A DNA stretch of 64,000 nt. Source: Acaryochloris sp. CCMEE 5410 (lineage in GTDB: Bacteria > Cyanobacteriota > Cyanobacteriia > Thermosynechococcales > Thermosynechococcaceae). The position numbers and the translations under genes were made by a program. This document shows positions 54,812 through 64,000 of this stretch, piece by piece. The first letter of the stretch is position 1; every line of letters starts with the position of its first letter. The notes beneath the pieces were generated by a model. The model had not been told where the DNA came from. It searched no databases and saw nothing but the letters and a program-made list of their open reading frames with translations. The stretch lies in assembly GCF_000238775.2 (NCBI RefSeq), contig NZ_AFEJ02000001.1, positions 3,782,001 to 3,846,000 on the forward strand. The letters are read 5' to 3'.

Positions 54812-56293
54812 TTACGGTAACCATTGTGGATTTAAGCCAGAGCCAATGGAATAAGGCTGCTGATTATCGCTGTCTAAGGGCAAAATCCAGAGATTGCTGG
54901 TGGTCACTGCCCCCCCCTGATTGGTCTGAATTATCTCTGCATTGCTCGGACTAGCCTCAACTTTTTCAGGACTAGCTTCAATGGCTTGGTCAAATAGCAA
55001 CGCTGAACCATCTGGAGCGAGGGCCATAGTGGTATCGCGCTGATTGGGTAAATTCAAAAGCCTCGTTTCTTTTTGAGTGGCTATATCAATCGTTGCCAGA
55101 TAAGGGATTTCGACATACTCTTCGCCAGAGCCTACCTCGGTCAGCAAGCAGTAAAGCAACTTTTTTTGAGAGTCAAATGTGGCCCTCAGAATTGAGCCCG
55201 TGGTTTTAAGCAGTTCAGTTTGCTGGCCCTGATTCGTCACTAAAAACAAAGACTTCGTGAAATCAGGATTGAACTTGATCATTGTAGCGGCTGATCCGTC
55301 CCTCGCAAAGCTTAAAACCATCCCAAATTTGGGTAGAAACTCTAAGGGCTGATCATTTACACTGCTATCCAGGGGTAGGATCGCGAGTCCTTGGCCTTGG
55401 GCAATCACTAACGAGCGACTATCAGGGGCAATCAAGAAATCGCCTCCTTGTACATTTTCTAAGAGCTGGAGAGATTGGCCTTCGGGAATTTGCCAAAGGC
55501 TGACTTGCCCTAGGGCAGCACCGTCTTTGGGCGCTCGCTGGATCACAATTCGACTGCCGTCTAAGGCGAGGTCGAATTTGAGGATTTGATATTGCCGATT
55601 GTCCAAGACCTGTTCAATTTCGCCAGCCGGTTTTTGAGGACCGCTATCGAGATCAGGCGGATTGGCCTGTAACCCTGTCGTGACGGTGTAGAGTTCGGGA
55701 TTAAACTCTCCTGCAGATGCAATACTTTTGGCGGTGGCGGCGAATAAAATGCGGTCGCCATAGGGATACGGCTTAAATTCGGTGACGACTAGGTCGGCCG
55801 GTGTCAGAATCGTTTTTTGGTCTTGGGTTAAATTCCGGAGAATTAACCGCCCAGATTCTTCCCCATTGACCCCGATGTAGACATAGGCGCGATCGCGGCT
55901 CCGAAACGTCCCCGAAAACGGTTGCATCATCTTGGGCCGAGCAGTAGGACTCCGGCGAGCTTCCTTCACTTGGCTCAGCTGAACTTTGAAGTCCGTTCCG
56001 TAGGGGATGGGCTCCGTTAACGTATAGGCCAGTCGTCGGCCTGACCAGCTCAACTTCCCCAACAACTCAGGGGTTAAGGTCAGATTTTCTTCCACCTTGG
56101 GCCAATCCATCGTCCGATTAAACGACAAGATAAAGGCCGTATCCTCAATCCCCACCTGTTTCTCTAGCCAATTAAAGTCTCGAACAAGCGGCATTGTATG
56201 GTCACCCCCCATGATGATAAAGCTGATCAGAAGCGTAAGAACGACCATCATGGAAATGGCAGCACGATCGAGGGGGTAAGGCCGATGCTTCAT
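54812..56293 (-). CDS. Membrane-anchored beta-propeller protein of unknown function
   Basis: The 493-residue product starts with a basic segment and one hydrophobic helix (AISMMVVLTLLISFIIMGGD), so it is anchored with the bulk outside. An Ig-like segment (TAFILSFNRTMDWPKVEENL, YTLTEPIPYGTDFKVQLSQV) precedes a long stretch of repeated TolB/DPP-like units (YPYGDRILFAATAKS, LALDGSRIVIQRAPKDG, IAPDSRSLVIAQGQG, MALAPDGSALLFDQA). I do not know its function. It lies alone, 93 bases from fabI on the same strand. Confidence 0.7.
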   Translation of the reverse strand: MKHRPYPLDRAAISMMVVLTLLISFIIMGGDHTMPLVRDFNWLEKQVGIEDTAFILSFNRTMDWPKVEENLTLTPELLGKLSWSGRRLAYTLTEPIPYGTDFKVQLSQVKEARRSPTARPKMMQPFSGTFRSRDRAYVYIGVNGEESGRLILRNLTQDQKTILTPADLVVTEFKPYPYGDRILFAATAKSIASAGEFNPELYTVTTGLQANPPDLDSGPQKPAGEIEQVLDNRQYQILKFDLALDGSRIVIQRAPKDGAALGQVSLWQIPEGQSLQLLENVQGGDFLIAPDSRSLVIAQGQGLAILPLDSSVNDQPLEFLPKFGMVLSFARDGSAATMIKFNPDFTKSLFLVTNQGQQTELLKTTGSILRATFDSQKKLLYCLLTEVGSGEEYVEIPYLATIDIATQKETRLLNLPNQRDTTMALAPDGSALLFDQAIEASPEKVEASPSNAEIIQTNQGGAVTTSNLWILPLDSDNQQPYSIGSGLNPQWLP

Positions 56294-56386
56294 AAGGTGG
56301 AAATCAGACGGCTAGTCATCTCAAGATAGAGTTCTAGTCTAGTTCAGGCCTGTTAAAAGTGACCGATTCAACAGATGATCTAGGTC

Positions 56387-57163
56387 TTACATGCCCATAA
56401 TCGAATAGCCGGAATCGACATAGAGAATTTGTCCGGTAATGCCCGTCGATAAATCACTACAGAGGAAGGCTGCAGTGTTGCCGACTTCGGTTTGGGTGAC
56501 GGTTCGCTTCAGGGGAGCCACTTCTTCGACATGGTGAATCATATCTAAAATGCCGCCCACAGCAGAGGAAGCCAAGGTTCGGATCGGTCCAGCCGAAATG
56601 CCATTGACGCGAACGTTCTGGGGACCCATTTCTGCCGCTAAATAGCGAACATTCATTTCTAAGGCTGCTTTGGCAATACCCATCACGTTGTAATTGGGCA
56701 CGACTCGGGCACCACCTAAGTAAGTCAAGGTCACAATGCTGCCCCCTTCCGTCATCAGTGGTTTGGCGGCAGCACTCAATTGCACCAAGGAGTAGGCGCT
56801 GACATCCAGAGCCAGGTTGAAGTTGTCTTGTTGGACCGCACTAAAATCACCGCCCAAATCCTCTCGGTTGGCAAACGCCAAGCAATGAATCAAGATATCT
56901 AACTTGCCCCACTGCTGCTGAATCGAACTGAAGGTAGCGTCTACTTGAGCTTGATCTTGAACATTACAGGGTAAAAACAAGCTGGGCGCTAAGGGTTCAA
57001 CCAGCTTTTTAACTTTGGACTCGTTCCGTCCTTTCTCATCGGGTAGATATGTAATTCCCAGATTGGCCCCGGCGCTGTGGAGTTGTTGGGCAATACCCCA
57101 GGCAATGGATCGGTTATTGGCAATTCCAGTGACCAGGGCGTTTTTTCCAGTTAAATCAAGCAT
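56387..57163 (-). CDS. fabI: Enoyl-[acyl-carrier-protein] reductase (NADH)
   Basis: FabI carries out the last reduction of each fatty-acid elongation round. The 258-residue SDR-type protein starts MLDLTGKNALVTGIANNRSI with the atypical cofactor loop of FabI. It has HCLAFANREDLGGDF, the active-site YNVMGIAKAALEMNV (Tyr-X6-Lys) and the C-terminal TGITGQILYVDSGYSIMGM. Length and order are standard. It is divergent from ntcA across 340 bases. Confidence 0.97.
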   Translation of the reverse strand: MLDLTGKNALVTGIANNRSIAWGIAQQLHSAGANLGITYLPDEKGRNESKVKKLVEPLAPSLFLPCNVQDQAQVDATFSSIQQQWGKLDILIHCLAFANREDLGGDFSAVQQDNFNLALDVSAYSLVQLSAAAKPLMTEGGSIVTLTYLGGARVVPNYNVMGIAKAALEMNVRYLAAEMGPQNVRVNGISAGPIRTLASSAVGGILDMIHHVEEVAPLKRTVTQTEVGNTAAFLCSDLSTGITGQILYVDSGYSIMGM

Positions 57164-57315
57164 GAAAATCAGTTGAATAGAAGTATGACAAGCCAGGGGA
57201 AGGATGCGGTCAACAAAAGCCTGAACCTTGACTCCAGATCTAGCTTAGAACGAGATGTGAGCAAAACTGATATCTTTGCAGTTGAGGGCTGATTCAAAGG
57301 GGAGTTTGTATATAT

Positions 57316-57358
57316 GTATATTTTGATACATAAAGGAACCCATCAGTCCGCTTAATTT
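57316..57358 (+). promoter_or_regulatory. NtcA-activated promoter of ntcA
   Basis: GTATATTTTGATAC at 57316-57329 is an exact GTA-N8-TAC NtcA-binding site. TAATTT at 57353-57358 fits the -10 box TAN3T, 23 bases further on. This is the canonical class II NtcA promoter layout. Transcription would start near 57365, giving a leader of about 145 bases. It implies that ntcA activates itself under nitrogen limitation, as known in other cyanobacteria. Confidence 0.85.
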
Positions 57359-57511
57359 ATGTAAACCACACTTTTTGATAAATCTGACTTTGATATAAAC
57401 CCTAAGATTGCAGAAGCGACTGTAATTTCATTGTTTTACCTCAGAAATAAACACTAATTTTTTTTGCTTGTCTCTTCCTACACATCTTCCGTATCGAGTC
57501 AGGGTATGAGT

Positions 57512-58207
57512 ATGTTAATGGCCTCGCCTCAAGCTAATCGATTAACCCCCGAAAGTCCTCTTGCAGCCGTTTTTCGGCAGATGGGGAGCGGACTATTTCC
57601 CCCCGTCACCGAAACCTTTGATCGAGGAAAAACAATTTTTTTTCCAGGTGATCCAGCAGAACGCGTTTACTTTTTAATCAAAGGAGCGGTGAAGCTGTCC
57701 CGCGTTTACGAAGCAGGTGAAGAAATTACCGTTGCCCTGCTTCGGGAAAATAGCGTCTTTGGCGTTTTATCTCTACTGACGAAGCAGCGCTCTGATCGCT
57801 TCTACCATGCGGTGGCCTTTACCCCCGTTGAACTTCTCTCTGTGCCCATTGAGCAGGTGGAAAAAGCCCTGCTAAGTGATCCTGACTTACCGATGGTGCT
57901 GCTGCGGGGCTTGTCTTCTCGGATTATTCAAACCGAGATGATGATTGAAACATTGGCTCATCGGGATATGGAATCTCGTTTGATCAGTTTTCTCCTCATT
58001 CTCTGCCGTGATTTTGGAATCCCCAATGGCAGCGGCATTACAGTGGACCTAAAATTGTCTCACCAAGCGATCGCAGAAGCGATTGGCTCCACCCGAGTGA
58101 CTGTGACTCGCTTACTCGGGGATCTACGGGATCAGGAAAAAATTTCCATTCACAAGAAAAAGATCACGGTTCACGATCCGGTAATGCTCGGGCAGAGCTT
58201 TGCTTAG
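57512..58207 (+). CDS. ntcA: Global nitrogen regulator NtcA
   Basis: NtcA is the CRP-family activator of nitrogen assimilation genes in cyanobacteria and binds 2-oxoglutarate. The effector domain shows [40 protein letters not shown] and [20 protein letters not shown]. The C helix is [20 protein letters not shown]. The HTH is [20 protein letters not shown], nearly identical to other NtcA proteins. Candidate starts are 57506, 57512 and 57518. AGGG at 57501-57504 best fits 57512 (MLMASPQAN), giving 231 residues, a few more than usual. Confidence 0.96.
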   Translation: MLMASPQANRLTPESPLAAVFRQMGSGLFPPVTETFDRGKTIFFPGDPAERVYFLIKGAVKLSRVYEAGEEITVALLRENSVFGVLSLLTKQRSDRFYHAVAFTPVELLSVPIEQVEKALLSDPDLPMVLLRGLSSRIIQTEMMIETLAHRDMESRLISFLLILCRDFGIPNGSGITVDLKLSHQAIAEAIGSTRVTVTRLLGDLRDQEKISIHKKKITVHDPVMLGQSFA

Positions 58208-58217
58208 GGCTATATCC

Positions 58218-59804
58218 TTAGGGTTTGTAAGGACGGTTGGATAAACCGAGCATTTGTCGCTCCTTTTGGGCCGCTACGGCAGTAGTTTGGGCCGGGTTGA
58301 AGGTAAGGGTTGGTGATTGACCCCTGGCTTCTAGCAAGGCGGTTTCTGACTGTAGCGCTTTGAGAATGGCAGCTTGATGCTCTTTCAGCCATTTATATTG
58401 TTTCCACTCCTTGTCGTCCGTGGCGGCGGCAATGGCATCAGCGTAATGAAATAGATCGGCGAGCTGTTGAACTTTGGGTTTGGCGGTTTGCCAGCGCTTG
58501 AGATACTCGGCGATCACGTCCTGATAGTCTTCGGTCTGCTGGTATCGTTTTTTCCACCCCTCGAAGCTTGGGGTGGTCTTTTTGAGATCGGTGGTGTCTT
58601 CGAGATCGGTTGATTCTTTGGGAGAGGTTTGAGCGATTAAAAAAGGCTGGCTGGCCATCTGCGTAGGTTGGGTGGGCAGTGAGAGACTTTGACTGCTGGC
58701 CTTCTGCATTAATGTCCAGCCTATGTTGGCGAGGGTCACTTTTTCTGGAGGGGCTGTTTTGGAGGTTGTTCGAATAAAGCGAATTTCTGAAAAAGCATAA
58801 CCGACAAGATTGGGATCATCGGGAATGGCTAACGGGGTTGCGGTATCGTCGTAGTCTGTTTCAATTCGGTTACCTGCGGTATCTGCGATCGCAACAATAC
58901 GACCCATGGTATCGCGCTGAACCTGATACTTTTCCGGTACAGCAATTTGGATCTCAGTGCGGTTATAGTCCGCGGGTAAATACCGGATAAAAAATCCATT
59001 CGGGTGATAAGACCATCGCCCTTGGGGCACGGTTCGATCCTTGGCGTCAACCTTGGGGTTGCCGGATTGGACTGCAATCTTGGCTAGATCACCATAGCTT
59101 TTCTTTTGGGCGAGAGCGGCTCTCATGCTGGCTTCTGCCTTGACTGTAGTTAGAGCAGCTGCAGGCACATTGGTAAAAATCGCTTCTTGTTGATCGGCAG
59201 GAATTAGCCCCAAGGCTTGCTGATTCAGAGTCTTAATCTCTTTAGATGTCAGGAGTTGTTTTGCCGTGGCCTGCAATTCTTTAGATAAGCCTTTCATCTC
59301 GGCCCGAGAGAGAATGGCCCAAATTAGCGTTTGGATTTGAGCTTGAGGGATATCGGGCAGCTTTGCAGCTTGTTGTAGCATACGACCAATCAGCGCTTGA
59401 TTATTCTCCACTAGAGAGGCCGGTAGATACCCACTTCGTTGACTAGGACCATAAAAACCTACTTGGAGACTGTAACTTTCGACCTCTAGGGTATAAAGAC
59501 CAGGCTTAAGCTGGAAACTACCCTCAGCATCTTGAGGAAGATCCGTCAGGGGCTGCATGTCTTGGGGTTGCCAATCATCGAACAGTATAACTTCAGGATA
59601 GGCTTTTGCTAAGGATGTTGTAATGGGGGGAGATGGGTTAACTAGATCGGTCGCAGTAGGAACGGGCAGGCCTCTCGGTTTAATCTGGGTGGCTTCCGGT
59701 GCCTTGGGCACTTCCACAGGTAAGCCAAACTGAGCAATTGCCCCCGCTGGAATTAACGCCAGTGCTGGTAAGGCGAAAAGTCCGAATGTTAACAGTGCTT
59801 TCAT
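58218..59804 (-). CDS. Exported protein of unknown function, 528 residues
   Basis: The ATG at 59804 opens MKALLTFGLFALPALALIPA followed by GAIAQFG, a signal peptide. The mature protein has a Pro-rich start and a short beta-sheet segment (EGSFQLKPGLYTLEVESYSL). A helical middle with repeated Gln/Ala/Leu stretches follows, then RFIRTTSKTAPPEKVTLAN in a beta region, and a C-terminal charged helical part (TDDKEWKQYKWLKEHQAAIL). I do not recognise the family, though cyanobacterial proteins of this general build are common. It converges on ntcA with a 10-base gap. A perfect palindrome (59849-59873) lies 45 bases before its start. Confidence 0.7.
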   Translation of the reverse strand: MKALLTFGLFALPALALIPAGAIAQFGLPVEVPKAPEATQIKPRGLPVPTATDLVNPSPPITTSLAKAYPEVILFDDWQPQDMQPLTDLPQDAEGSFQLKPGLYTLEVESYSLQVGFYGPSQRSGYLPASLVENNQALIGRMLQQAAKLPDIPQAQIQTLIWAILSRAEMKGLSKELQATAKQLLTSKEIKTLNQQALGLIPADQQEAIFTNVPAAALTTVKAEASMRAALAQKKSYGDLAKIAVQSGNPKVDAKDRTVPQGRWSYHPNGFFIRYLPADYNRTEIQIAVPEKYQVQRDTMGRIVAIADTAGNRIETDYDDTATPLAIPDDPNLVGYAFSEIRFIRTTSKTAPPEKVTLANIGWTLMQKASSQSLSLPTQPTQMASQPFLIAQTSPKESTDLEDTTDLKKTTPSFEGWKKRYQQTEDYQDVIAEYLKRWQTAKPKVQQLADLFHYADAIAAATDDKEWKQYKWLKEHQAAILKALQSETALLEARGQSPTLTFNPAQTTAVAAQKERQMLGLSNRPYKP

Positions 59805-59848
59805 CAATCTTGCATCCCCCAACAACCTCATTCGCTAACATAAGAAAT

Positions 59849-59873
59849 AACCTCATGCAACTTGCATGAGGTT
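59849..59873. promoter_or_regulatory. 25-base palindrome between aroE and the exported-protein gene
   Basis: AACCTCATGCAA and TTGCATGAGGTT are exactly complementary around a single central C. The site lies 45-69 bases before the start of the minus-strand gene at 59804, where an operator would be expected. It is also downstream of aroE on the minus strand, where the T-rich TTATTTCTT after it could make a weak terminator. Position favours an operator slightly. Confidence 0.5.
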
Positions 59874-60028
59874 GTCATAACTAACTATTTAGATTAGTTT
59901 GCCCATCTATTGAAGAGATTGAGCAGCTTAAGTAAAAGAATTTGCTGATTTTTTCGTGAATAAAGTCTAATACAGCTGATTTTACCCTGTTTGGAGAATT
60001 AAAGGGTTTTCCTGAGCTTGCCAATAAC

Positions 60029-60907
60029 CTAAGTAAAACAGGCCAGGAGTGCCTCTCGCATAATGTCTACCGGTGCCGGTTGATCGATCCATAAAGATAA
60101 GGCTGCAGCCCCCTGCTGAACCAGCATCTCTACTCCAGTGATGGCGATGCGGCCACTGGCTTGGGTTTGCTTTAGCAATACCGTGGGATTGGGGGTGTAA
60201 ATCAAGTCATAGACAATGGCCTCTTGGGGCAACTGATCAATCTCTGCTCCTGAAAGGGGCGAGGCTTGGATATGAGGAGACATACCGACCGGCGTGGTAT
60301 TGATCAGCAAAGCAGCTTGGGGTAATAGAGGGGCAAGATCCTCCCACAGATGAATTTGAATATCAATGGATAGGGCAGTGGCACAAGTTGATTTGAGGTG
60401 TTCTAACTTGGCGGGTTGACGGCCAATCATATGGACTTGGGGACAGCCGAGCTGAGCACAACCAGCTAACACCGCTCGGGCAGCGCCACCACACCCTAAG
60501 ATGCAGGGGGTGATGGTCGACCAATCACGATTCAGGGGCTGTAAAGGGGATAAAAATCCTTCCACATCCGTATTGGTCCCTGCCCAGCCATCATCCGTGG
60601 GCCAAACGGTATTGACGGCACCCACTGCTTTGGCGATGGCGGTCGTTTCCGTTAGCAAAGGCATAATCGCTTGCTTGTGGGGGATGGTGATATTAAAACC
60701 ACAGCACCCCAGCTCCCTTAAGCTGGAGACCACAGCCGGGAGGGCATTGGCGGTTACCGGAAAAGGGATATAAACATACTCCAAAAAACGATGTTGCTGG
60801 GTCGCTAACGCTTGGAGGGCGGCATTGTGCATCACTGGGGATAGAGAATGTTCCACGGGATGACCCATGACGCCCAACAACTTTGTGGCACCCGTAATCT
60901 GAACCAT
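60029..60907 (-). CDS. aroE: Shikimate dehydrogenase
   Basis: AroE reduces 3-dehydroshikimate with NADPH in aromatic amino acid synthesis. The 292-residue protein has the substrate-binding VMGHPVEHSLSPVMHNAALQ, the catalytic lysine in NITIPHKQAIMPLL and TNTDVEGFLSPL. The cofactor loop is LGCGGAARAVLAGCAQLGCP, and the C-terminal GVEMLVQQGAAALSLW completes it. Length is normal. It lies 62 bases after glnB on the same strand, so co-transcription is possible. Confidence 0.97.
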   Translation of the reverse strand: MVQITGATKLLGVMGHPVEHSLSPVMHNAALQALATQQHRFLEYVYIPFPVTANALPAVVSSLRELGCCGFNITIPHKQAIMPLLTETTAIAKAVGAVNTVWPTDDGWAGTNTDVEGFLSPLQPLNRDWSTITPCILGCGGAARAVLAGCAQLGCPQVHMIGRQPAKLEHLKSTCATALSIDIQIHLWEDLAPLLPQAALLINTTPVGMSPHIQASPLSGAEIDQLPQEAIVYDLIYTPNPTVLLKQTQASGRIAITGVEMLVQQGAAALSLWIDQPAPVDIMREALLACFT

Positions 60908-60969
60908 CTTTTGGCAATCGCTACTTTTGAATTTTGACTTAAAGGTGCATTAAAGGCACGTCTATCAGG

Positions 60970-61906
<937 letters not shown>

Positions 61907-63001
61907 ATGATTGATTCTGTTATTTTGCAGCTAGACAACCTGACAAAGCGTTATAACGCCCATATGCCAGCCGCAGTCAATCGCGTTTCTCTACAGCTAA
62001 AGCAAGGAGAAATCTTGGGGTTATTAGGACCGTCCGGTTGTGGCAAAACAACGTTATTGCGTTTAATTGCTGGTTTTGAGCAGGCCGATGCTGGGCAATT
62101 GCTATTGAATGGTCAAGTGATTGCTGGTGTCCGGCAATGGACGTCTCCTGAACAGCGCATGATTGGCATGGTATTTCAAGATTTTGCCTTGTTCCCCCAT
62201 CTCACGGTTGCGGATAATGTCACCTTTGGTTTGAAGCAAACGAAAAAGATTTCGACTGAGGTGCAACAGCAACGCCAAACAGAGGTCTTGCGATTAGTGG
62301 GATTGCTAGGTATGGAAAACCGTTATCCCCATGAACTGTCTGGTGGTCAGCAGCAACGCGTGGCCTTGGCACGAGCTCTGGCCCCCCAGCCCCAGTTGGT
62401 GCTCTTAGACGAACCCCTTAGTAATTTAGATGTGCAAGTTAGGCTGCGCTTGAGACAGGAGCTGAGAGATATTCTCAAAACGGCTGGGACGACGGCAGTG
62501 TTTGTGACCCATGACCAAGAAGAAGCTCTTGCGATCGCAGATCAAGTAGCAGTGATGCGTCAGGGCTGTTTGGAGCAAATCGGTACCCCAGAAGAGATTT
62601 ATCAGCGTCCTCAATCGCAATTTGTGGCAGAATTTGTCACCCAGGCCAACTTTTTGGAAGCTCAGCGATACGGTAATGCTTGGCAAACAGAAGTCGGGGC
62701 GTTTACTCCCAGTGAAGGGGGGGACCTCTCGGCTGAGGATAGCCAAGCCGTGGTTATGATTCGTCAAGAAGATTTAATCCTCCAGCCCGATCAGACCGCC
62801 TCCACCATCATTCGCGATCGCCAATTTTTAGGTCGGGAATATCGATATTGCCTAAAAACTCAGTCGGGCCGAGAGTTACATGCCCGCTCAACGTCTGCAG
62901 AGGCGTTACCCATTGGCACCTCTGTCAGCTTATCAGTCGTGCCTCAAAACCTTAGAATTTTTCTTCAGAGCTCGAGTCAGCCTGCCCAAATAGCTGCTTG
63001 A
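61907..63001 (+). CDS. futC: Iron(III) ABC transporter ATP-binding protein (FutC/FbpC-like)
   Basis: This 364-residue ATPase powers an ABC importer. Walker A is GPSGCGKTTLLRLIAG, the Q-loop is in GMVFQDFALFPHLTVADNV, the signature is LSGGQQQRVALARAL, Walker B is LVLLDEPLSNLD and the switch histidine is in VFVTHDQEEALA. A C-terminal TOBE-like regulatory part follows. The overall form fits the iron (FbpC/FutC) branch, close to polyamine and molybdate ATPases. Permease and binding-protein genes are not adjacent, as in cyanobacteria where fut genes are scattered. The last 50 bases overlap the convergent kinase gene. Confidence 0.85.
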   Translation: MIDSVILQLDNLTKRYNAHMPAAVNRVSLQLKQGEILGLLGPSGCGKTTLLRLIAGFEQADAGQLLLNGQVIAGVRQWTSPEQRMIGMVFQDFALFPHLTVADNVTFGLKQTKKISTEVQQQRQTEVLRLVGLLGMENRYPHELSGGQQQRVALARALAPQPQLVLLDEPLSNLDVQVRLRLRQELRDILKTAGTTAVFVTHDQEEALAIADQVAVMRQGCLEQIGTPEEIYQRPQSQFVAEFVTQANFLEAQRYGNAWQTEVGAFTPSEGGDLSAEDSQAVVMIRQEDLILQPDQTASTIIRDRQFLGREYRYCLKTQSGRELHARSTSAEALPIGTSVSLSVVPQNLRIFLQSSSQPAQIAA

Positions 63002-63932
63002 TCAAGGTATTTGCACTGGGGAACAGCCATTTTTGGGTAAAGGCACCATAGGCCAACCCAACTCCCAGCATACCTGCACCCCAAGATGCAGCGGTTTGCA
63101 GCATCTGACGCCGTTCAATGGACGGCACTTCTGTAATTAGCTCATTGACATCTGCCAAAGCTTCAATGGCCGAAGGATATCGCTGGCGGAAATCATAGCG
63201 GACCATCTTATCAATAATGTCTCCCAGAACAGGGTTAACGGAGATATAGCGTCGCCAGGCAATCTCACCCGTCTTCAAATCAAAGGAAATTTTGCCTTTG
63301 GTCGGATCCATGCCTGTTAACGCTTGAATGGCAATAATACCGACAGCATAAACATCACTACTAAAGTTGGGGCGGCCAATAGACTGTTCGCTTGGCATAT
63401 AGCCATCAGTGCCGATCACAACAGTCTGGGCAATCCGGCGCTTGTTTTTAACAGAGCCAAAATCAATTAAAACAATTTTCTTGTCTTTCTTGCGTCGAAT
63501 CAGATTGGCTGGCTTGATATCTCGATGAATAACTCGGCGCTGGTGAACGTAGGACAGGGTGGTTAAGACATCCTGGAGAAAATTAATCACTTTTGCTTCA
63601 GACCAGCGTCGCCAGCCAAATTCCTGCTTCAGATTTTTGCCTTCGACATATTGCTCGATTAGAAAAAAGTCTTCATTTTCTTCGAAGTCATCAAAAAACT
63701 GGGGGATTTGATCATAGTTACCCAGGCGCTTCAAAACTTTGACTTCCGTCGCGAATAAACGGCGAGAGGTTTTCACCGTGAATAAGTCATCGGACTCAGG
63801 CTGTAGTTTTTTGACGATACAGCGGCGTTTTTCGGGGTGCTGTGTATCCGTTGCTAAATACGTTTTGCTAAATCCACCACTTCCGAGCGCTTTGGTAATT
63901 TTGTAGCGGTCGGCTAATGTGGTTCCCAACAT
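62952..63932 (-). CDS. Serine/threonine protein kinase with C-terminal membrane segment
   Basis: This eukaryotic-type kinase has 326 residues. The glycine loop is LGSGGFSKTYLATDTQ, the catalytic lysine is in RRCIVKKLQ, the catalytic loop is VIHRDIKPANLIRR and the metal loop is LIDFGSVKN. GTDGYMPSEQSIGRP follows, then a C-lobe ending RYPSAIEALADVNEL. A hydrophobic segment (AASWGAGMLGVGLAYGAFTQ) near residue 290 may anchor it to the membrane with almost no external part. The coding end overlaps the convergent ATPase gene by 50 bases. Its substrates are unknown. Confidence 0.93.
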   Translation of the reverse strand: MLGTTLADRYKITKALGSGGFSKTYLATDTQHPEKRRCIVKKLQPESDDLFTVKTSRRLFATEVKVLKRLGNYDQIPQFFDDFEENEDFFLIEQYVEGKNLKQEFGWRRWSEAKVINFLQDVLTTLSYVHQRRVIHRDIKPANLIRRKKDKKIVLIDFGSVKNKRRIAQTVVIGTDGYMPSEQSIGRPNFSSDVYAVGIIAIQALTGMDPTKGKISFDLKTGEIAWRRYISVNPVLGDIIDKMVRYDFRQRYPSAIEALADVNELITEVPSIERRQMLQTAASWGAGMLGVGLAYGAFTQKWLFPSANTLIKQLFGQADSSSEEKF

Positions 63933-64000
63933 GAATGTACTCGGCCCTGCAGTAAATCATCATACTGTAGAGCCGAGCACGGTCGCATAAAATCGTGAAA

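Overview
The window is a piece of a cyanobacterial main chromosome. It carries ntcA, a cyanobacterial PII gene (glnB), an lrtA-type hibernation factor, a Ycf29-like regulator and a cyanobacterial yidC. HIP1 octamers (GCGATCGC) occur, for example near 11634 and 12105. The many insertion sequences, the EF-hand NADPH oxidase and the giant STAND/WD40 gene suggest Acaryochloris or a close relative. That genus call is inference; the phylum call is firm.

Layout. 1-2.05 kb: the 3' end of a zinc-uptake binding protein and a DmeF-like metal efflux gene. 2.05-8.3 kb: a decay zone. A VapBC-type toxin-antitoxin operon was hit by an IS630 element in the antitoxin and an IS1-like element in the toxin. A 224-codon gene was split by a fresh, intact ISAs1 element with a perfect 10-bp target duplication. 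There is also a nonsense-mutated gene, a 2Fe-2S ferredoxin and a scrap of a second ferredoxin copy. 8.3-17.4 kb: an SDR enzyme, a folate/biopterin-type transporter with an apocarotenoid oxygenase and a small tyrosine phosphatase in one operon, a response regulator, a glycosyltransferase and a beta-helix lipoprotein.

17.8-24.6 kb is the origin region: dnaN and dnaA on the minus strand around a cluster of DnaA boxes with a DnaA-trio-like tract, then rpmH-rnpA-PH protein-yidC-khpB-yceD on the plus strand. 24.6-36.7 kb is housekeeping: moaE, lipB, hibernation factor, MFS transporter, ilvB with a C-terminal zinc ribbon, two tandem signal peptidases, ilvD and several small or secreted proteins.

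36.9-41.7 kb is an AT-rich, all-minus cassette that resembles a phage lysis module without a phage: a lambda-R-type GH104 endolysin, an M23 endopeptidase, a protein like a serine protease without its serine, a large secreted protein and a small membrane protein. It is followed by two STAND NTPases that share an N-terminal helical domain. One (42.2 kb) lacks a sensor; the other (49.1 kb) carries 14 WD40 repeats. Between them lie a DHNA-CoA-type thioesterase, a flippase-like membrane protein, a VOC protein, an SPFH protein and an EF-hand NOX5-like oxidase. A von Willebrand type D / RTX-like protein follows at 53.5 kb.

54.8-64 kb returns to core genes: a beta-propeller protein, fabI, ntcA with a canonical NtcA-activated promoter, a secreted protein, aroE, glnB, an iron-type ABC ATPase with a Fur-like site upstream, and a Ser/Thr kinase. 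The best candidates for under-described biology are the AT-rich lysis-like cassette and the adjacent STAND genes.
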